From assembly GCF_000425945.1 (NCBI RefSeq), contig NZ_AUEK01000017.1, positions 1 through 64,000 on the forward strand: a stretch of DNA of 64,000 nucleotides, in the 5' to 3' direction. Below the pieces are notes generated by a model. The model saw nothing but the letters and a program-made list of their open reading frames with translations. It had not been told where the DNA came from and did no database searches. Of the stretch, positions 60,364-64,000 are shown piece by piece (position 1 is the stretch's first letter; every line of letters starts with the position of its first letter). The DNA is from Candidatus Solirubrobacter pratensis. Lineage in GTDB: Bacteria; Actinomycetota; Thermoleophilia; Solirubrobacterales; Solirubrobacteraceae. Both the position numbers and the translations under genes were made by a program.

Positions 60364-60989
60364 GCCGGCCGGCGGTGGCGAGTGCGAGCGCGACCGCCGA
60401 GCGGCGCGACCGCCTCGGCGGGACCGCCGGCAACCGGCTGCTGACGAGCACGACCGCCCTCGTGCTCGCCGCCCTGCTCGCGGCCGAGGGCGTGACGATC
60501 CTATGGCTGGGCAATCTCCGTACCGAGCACATGTTCATCGGGCTGGTGCTGATCGGACCCGTCGCGCTCAAGCTCGCGAGCACGGGCTATCGCTTCGCCC
60601 GCTACTACACGCGCGCGCCGCGCTACCGCGCCGAAGGCCCGCCAGTACTGGCGCTGCGCGTGCTCGCGCCCGTCCTCGTGGCGACGACGCTGCTCATCTT
60701 CGCGTCCGGCGTGCTGTTGGTGATCATCGGCCACCGCTCGGGCATCGTGCTGGAGCTGCACAAGGTCGCCTTCATCGTGTGGAGTGGCTGCTTCGGCGTG
60801 CACTTCCTCTGGTACCTTCCGCGCGCCTGGAGCACACTCGCGACGAGCCTGCGCGCGACAAGCTCCGAGCGCGCGCCCGGCTCGGGCCTGCGCGGGCTGC
60901 TGTTAGGTGCCGCCCTCGGAGGCGGTACCGCGCTCGCGCTGGCGCTGCTCCCGAGCGTTGAGGCGTGGCACAGTGGACGCGGCGGCTAG
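60360..60989 (+). CDS. Cytochrome-b561/DUF4405-like membrane protein
   Basis: The 209-residue protein has about four or five membrane helices (LTSTTALVLAALLAAEGVTI, HMFIGLVLIGPVALKLA, LRVLAPVLVATTLLIFASGV, VAFIVWSGCFGVHFLWYLP) with His residues near their ends (EHMFIG, ELHKVAF, FGVHFLW). This suits a two-heme b561-like electron carrier. The GTG at 60360 overlaps the NuoF-like relic. Its partner flavoprotein is now broken, so function may have changed. Confidence 0.7.
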   Translation: MSRPAVASASATAERRDRLGGTAGNRLLTSTTALVLAALLAAEGVTILWLGNLRTEHMFIGLVLIGPVALKLASTGYRFARYYTRAPRYRAEGPPVLALRVLAPVLVATTLLIFASGVLLVIIGHRSGIVLELHKVAFIVWSGCFGVHFLWYLPRAWSTLATSLRATSSERAPGSGLRGLLLGAALGGGTALALALLPSVEAWHSGRGG

Positions 60990-61087
60990 CAGGCCATCCC
61001 CCTCGTGGCGGTGCTGTCCGGTGCCGTGGTCCCTGTTCCCCAGAAGAGCGCCCCGGCTCGCGACGAGATCGTCTTCTTCCCCTGCCC

Positions 61088-61601
61088 GGGACCCCGTTCT
61101 GGGCCTATGCGGCGTGGTGGGTCCGCCAGCCGATGCAGCAGCTCGTCGCCGAGTTCACGCGCCCGGTGATCCTGTCGGACCGCGCCGTCAGGCAGCTCGC
61201 CCGCGTGCGCAACGCCGAGCGCGAGCAGGCTCAGGGCAAGGTGCCGACGCTGCACGAGATCGCCTGGGACACGGGACTCACGCGCCGGCAGGTCGAGCAC
61301 CTGATCGCGGCGTCGCGCACGCCGCGCGCGCTCCACGAGCCGATCGGCAGCGAGGAGTCGGGCAGCACGTTCGGCGACCTCGTCTTACGCGTGCCGACGC
61401 GCGCCCAGGCCGGCGAGCTGGAGTCCCTGCTCGAGCAGCTCGACGAGCGCGGAACGGATGATCATGCGCGCGCGCTCCGGGCTCGACGGATCCGAGCGCA
61501 CGCTGCGCGAGCTCGCGCTCGTGCTGGGCGTCAGCGCCAAGCGCGTGCGGCAGATCGAGGGGCGGGCGCTGGACAAGCTGCGCGAGGGGGTCGACGCTTG
61601 A
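61088..61601 (+). pseudogene. Sigma-70 family factor relic with a frameshift
   Basis: The text begins inside region 2 (GTPFWAYAAWWVRQPMQQLV), passes region 3 (LSDRAVRQLARVRNAEREQA, TLHEIAWDTGLTRRQVEHLI) and reaches LLEQLDERG. One extra base then shifts the frame near 61455, where RTLRELALVLGVSAKRVRQI and GRALDKLREGVDA of region 4 continue. The start of the gene is lost. Without the shift it would resemble a primary-like or stress sigma factor. It is not functional as read. Confidence 0.8.
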
Positions 61602-61623
61602 GCTCCGCACTGGCGCGCCGCGG

Positions 61624-61893
61624 GTGACGACGGCCTATCACCACTGGCCGATGCTGCGTTGCCGGGCGCTCGGCCACCGGGTGCGCTTCGTCGCCGACGG
61701 AGCGCAGCTGCGCTGGTACTGCGAGCGCGGCTGCGGTGTGCTGGGCACCAGGGACTACGCGAGCGTGGAGGACGCACGCCGCTACGCGCGCGCCCTCGAT
61801 CGCGATCGGCGTGCCGACCTGGGCCGCCGCGCGCCGCCGTTCGGGTTGCTGCCGCTACGGCTCGCCCACCGGCTGCGCGCGCGCCGGCAGTAG
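61624..61893 (+). CDS. Small conserved protein with Cys pair
   Basis: The 89-residue protein has LRCRALGHRVRFVADGAQLR then WYCERGCGVLGTRDYASVED. The spaced Cys residues suggest a small zinc ribbon. Similar short proteins seem familiar from related actinobacteria, without function. The GTG at 61624 follows the sigma relic by 22 nt. It is probably real, but its short length leaves doubt. Confidence 0.55.
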   Translation: MTTAYHHWPMLRCRALGHRVRFVADGAQLRWYCERGCGVLGTRDYASVEDARRYARALDRDRRADLGRRAPPFGLLPLRLAHRLRARRQ

Positions 61894-61955
61894 GCCCGTG
61901 AAGGTCGCCGCCAAGCGGGCTGGATTTGCGCGGCGGGCGTCCTATCTGACGTGCG

Positions 61956-62257
61956 GTGAGCACGACTTACGGCTCCTCCCCCCACCGCGTGTTCGTCGTG
62001 GGGGGCGGCTTCGGCGGCCTCGAGGCCGTGCGCGGCCTTCGGTCCGCGCCCGTCGACGTCACACTGGTCGACCGGCGTAGCTTCCACTTCTTCCAGCGGC
62101 TGGCGTATCAGGTCGGCGGCAGCGAGCTCGCGGAGACGCTGGCGAAGGCCGCCGGCGCCCCGGCCGCGCGGGGCCGGCGGATCGCGGTCGGACCCGACCT
62201 GAGCGTCGGCGGGCACCCGGAGATCCTCGCGATCGGCGACATGGCGCAGGTGCACGA
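61956..62257 (+). pseudogene. NDH-2 relic with internal deletion
   Basis: The frame begins at a GTG and gives the FAD motif VFVVGGGFGGLEAVRGL and the following VTLVDRRSFHFFQRLAYQV, then skips over 200 residues directly to IAVGPDLSVGGHPEILAIGD. The NADH domain is missing. After GDMAQV (about 62250) the homology ends. It is the relative of the intact ndh at 6464-7753, reduced to its two outer pieces. Confidence 0.8.
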
Positions 62258-62264
62258 ATGCCGC

Positions 62265-62619
62265 TGGGGTCCTCGGGTGGGAAGCTGCCGATCAGCGACG
62301 CCTTCAGCTGCCGCCCGCCGGCCAGCGTGACGGTGAACTCCTTGCTCGAGCCGACGACGTGGTGGTTGGTCACGATGTCGCCCCGGTCGTCATAGACGAT
62401 GCCCGAGCCGAGGCCGCTCCCCGACTCGATCTGCCCGACCGACGGCGAGACGCGCGCGACCGCCTCCTCGAAGCGCTTCCCGAGCGCCATCGTCTGGTCA
62501 CGCGCCGGCGCCGGCGCCTCGCGCGGCGGGGCGGTCGTCACCGCCGCCGCCGGCGGCGGCTTGTGCTCGCCGCCGCACCCCGCAAGCAGCACCGCCGCGA
62601 CGAGCAGTCCGGCCTTCAT
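62265..62619 (-). pseudogene. HtrA/DegP-type protease relic, N-terminal part
   Basis: The minus-strand frame begins with a lipoprotein signal (LLVAAVLLAGC) and continues into a trypsin-like N-lobe: VARVSPSVGQIESGSGLGSG, VYDDRGDIVTNHHVVG (catalytic His) and LAGGRQLKASLIGSFPPED. It then breaks before the catalytic Asp (usually DLAVIKV); Ser and PDZ domains are missing. The ATG at 62619 overlaps the previous stop by 4 nt. It converges with the NDH-2 relic near 62260, so one rearrangement probably cut both. Confidence 0.8.
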
Positions 62620-63389
62620 GCCGCCGCCCGCGGTTGCAGAGGGGCGAGGGCGATGGGCGCGCCGGTCGCCGGGTGGTCGAAGAGCTCCGCCGCGCTGCCG
62701 CCCTGGACGCCCAGCTCGAGCAACCGCCGCCGGCTCCCGTCGCGTGTCGGCCAGCCGATCGAGCAGGGCGCGAGCGCGAGCTCGCCCTCGGGGACCGCGT
62801 CGCGATCGGCCGCGACGAGCGCGACGCCGCCGGCGTCGCCGATGTCGACGCGCACCCGCTCGCCGGCCTCGGCGGGTGCGCGGGAGAGCGTGGTCGTTAG
62901 GTTGCCGGCGCGGTCGATCCACGCGATCGCGCACGCCGGCACGCGCGGCACGCTGTCGCGCGGCACGAGCTCGGTCACGGCGTGCGGATGGCGCGTGACG
63001 GCATGGCGCACCGCGAGCGAGACGAGATCGCGCACGGGGCGCCGCGCGCCGCGCGAGCCCACGTCGAGGTAGAAGAGCTCGCGCACCTCGTCGACCACGA
63101 ACGACCAGGACCAGCCGGCGTCGGGCCCGACGACGATCGCACCGGCGCGGGTGCGGCCGACGCACAGGCGCTCGCCCGCGCCGACGTCATGGACCACCAT
63201 CCATCCCGGCGGCCCGTGCGCGAGCGCGAGCTGCGCGACGCACAGCCCCGCGGCCAGCGTGTCGCCGGGAGCGACGAACGTGGCGTTGACGACGCAGTCG
63301 GGGACGCCGAGCTCCAGGCGCTGCAGCTGCTCGGCGAACGCGAGCTCGCCTGGTTCGTAGTCGGCGATCAGCTGCACCAGCCGATGCAT
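62616..63389 (-). CDS. Divergent SAM-hydroxide adenosyltransferase (DUF62)-like protein
   Basis: The 257-residue protein follows the plan of DUF62/chlorinase-type enzymes: a start with LVQLIADYEPGELAFAEQLQ in place of the usual TDFG, then VNATFVAPGDTLAAGLCVAQ, WMVVHDVGAGERLCVG and IVVGPDAGWSWSFV. A C-terminal beta-barrel contains WIDRAGNLTTTLSRA. The family hydrolyses SAM to adenosine and methionine. The altered N-terminal Asp/Gly motif leaves activity uncertain. The ATG at 63389 overlaps the DUF2267 gene stop. Confidence 0.75.
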   Translation of the reverse strand: MHRLVQLIADYEPGELAFAEQLQRLELGVPDCVVNATFVAPGDTLAAGLCVAQLALAHGPPGWMVVHDVGAGERLCVGRTRAGAIVVGPDAGWSWSFVVDEVRELFYLDVGSRGARRPVRDLVSLAVRHAVTRHPHAVTELVPRDSVPRVPACAIAWIDRAGNLTTTLSRAPAEAGERVRVDIGDAGGVALVAADRDAVPEGELALAPCSIGWPTRDGSRRRLLELGVQGGSAAELFDHPATGAPIALAPLQPRAAA

Positions 63390-64000
63390 CAGGTCGCGAG
63401 CGCCTTGTAGTCGTGCGGAAGCTGCGCCGTCACGTCGCGCCATTCTGCGTCGGGAAGCAGCTCGCGCAGCGTCCCGAGCACGGCCGCGACGTGCTCGCGC
63501 GCGGCCTCGAGCGAGATGCCCTCGCGCTCGGCCACGCGGCGCACGAAGTCGTCCAGCGACATCCGCACCGCCTTCCCGTTCCCGCGCTGCTTGCCGCGCT
63601 CCAGCGAAGCGTGCAGCTCGAGCGGGAGCAGGGCGGTCAGATCGTCGACCTCGCCGGCGGCGATCCGCTCCGCGAGCGTCTCGAGCACCGCCTCGGTCGC
63701 TTTGCGCGCGCCGTCCGGGAACAGGCCCGCGCGGTCCGCGACGCCGTCCAGCAGCGCCTCGAGTGTCACGGGGCTGCAGAACCGGTTCTCCGCCTCCGCC
63801 ACGAGCGGCGCGAACTCCTGTCGCAGCTCGGCGGTCATGTCGGCGATCTCGCTCGGGTCCACCGTCCTGCCCAGCGCGGTGAACACGGCGTGCGCGTAGC
63901 GCTGGGCGCTCTCGACGTCCACGCCCAGGCGCTCGGCGACCCTGCGCAGGAACTCCTCGAGGCCGAAGGGAGCGGCGTCGGTGTCGGTGAACAGCCAGCC
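63389..64000 (-). CDS. DUF2267 protein, runs off the right edge
   Basis: At least 203 residues are in frame; the start lies beyond 64000. Two DUF2267 repeats are seen: FLRRVAERLGVDVESAQRYA with VFTALGRTVDPSEIADMTAE, and FVRRVAEREGISLEAAREHV with VLGTLRELLPDAEWRDVTAQ. The helical units resemble a stress-associated family of unknown function. Coupling to the DUF62-like gene (1-nt overlap) shows an operon. Confidence 0.8.
   Translation of the reverse strand, partial: GWLFTDTDAAPFGLEEFLRRVAERLGVDVESAQRYAHAVFTALGRTVDPSEIADMTAELRQEFAPLVAEAENRFCSPVTLEALLDGVADRAGLFPDGARKATEAVLETLAERIAAGEVDDLTALLPLELHASLERGKQRGNGKAVRMSLDDFVRRVAEREGISLEAAREHVAAVLGTLRELLPDAEWRDVTAQLPHDYKALAT

Overview
The window is about 70% GC with densely packed, start/stop-overlapping genes. 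It looks like chromosomal DNA of a high-GC actinobacterium, most plausibly the Solirubrobacterales/Thermoleophilia (Conexibacter- or Solirubrobacter-like). Support includes large ATP-binding LuxR (LAL) regulators, an F420-type luciferase-like oxidoreductase, small Actinobacteria-type conserved proteins, secreted proteins ending in a TLTFTL-type C-terminal module, and frequent GTG/TTG starts. The lineage is inference from protein style; no rRNA or intact tRNA is present.

Layout. 1-2.1 kb: a fragment of a secreted protein, an OmpR-type response regulator whose histidine kinase is reduced to a doubly deleted relic, and a small conserved protein. 2.2-6.3 kb: a LAL regulator, a Dps-like protein that has lost ferroxidase ligands, and an alpha/beta hydrolase. 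6.4-12.8 kb: a tightly coupled minus-strand operon for acyl-CoA metabolism (acyl-CoA dehydrogenase, CaiB-type CoA transferase, enoyl-CoA hydratase, hydroxyacyl-CoA dehydrogenase), a YWTD propeller protein and type II NADH dehydrogenase. It is divergent from a second LAL regulator (12.9-15.6 kb). A PucR-type regulator, a GNAT protein and two gene relics follow.

18.7-27 kb: a large secreted S8/S53-type protease ending at a strong hairpin, a decayed tRNA 3' end, then an adaptor/ATPase/permease (MacAB-like) export operon with a membrane-anchored protein and a lipoprotein. 27-29.7 kb: a flavin-dependent oxidoreductase, an esterase relic, and a membrane-anchored DUF5666/PepSY-like protein.

29.7-50 kb: a large catabolic island. 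A LysR gene and a thiamine enzyme gene share a 22-bp upstream repeat. A glutamine-synthetase-like ligase and an M20 amidohydrolase follow. A six-gene coupled operon runs the other way: PuuE-type deacetylase, RraA-like protein, split thiamine decarboxylase, nitrilase-type amidase and a papain-like candidate. Next come a CitE-like lyase, an aminotransferase, two SDRs, an isochorismatase-type hydrolase, an APC permease, a second nitrilase, a metal-dependent cyclase/amidase, a GntR regulator, an acyl-CoA dehydrogenase and a CoA transferase. A 14-bp motif recurs at three promoters around the GntR gene. Taken together this looks like uptake, ring or amide opening, deamidation, transamination, oxidation and CoA-dependent cleavage of a nitrogen compound that cannot be named from sequence.

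50-64 kb: a 1,401-residue secreted GH92 glycosidase carrying the same C-terminal module as the protease, then an eroded zone with IS1182-type and IS3-type transposase scraps, an integrase relic, a probably acquired glutathione S-transferase, an intact secreted M28 peptidase, and broken NuoF, sigma-70, NDH-2 and HtrA genes. Intact genes resume with a cytochrome-b561-like membrane protein, a divergent DUF62-type protein and a DUF2267 protein that runs off the right edge.
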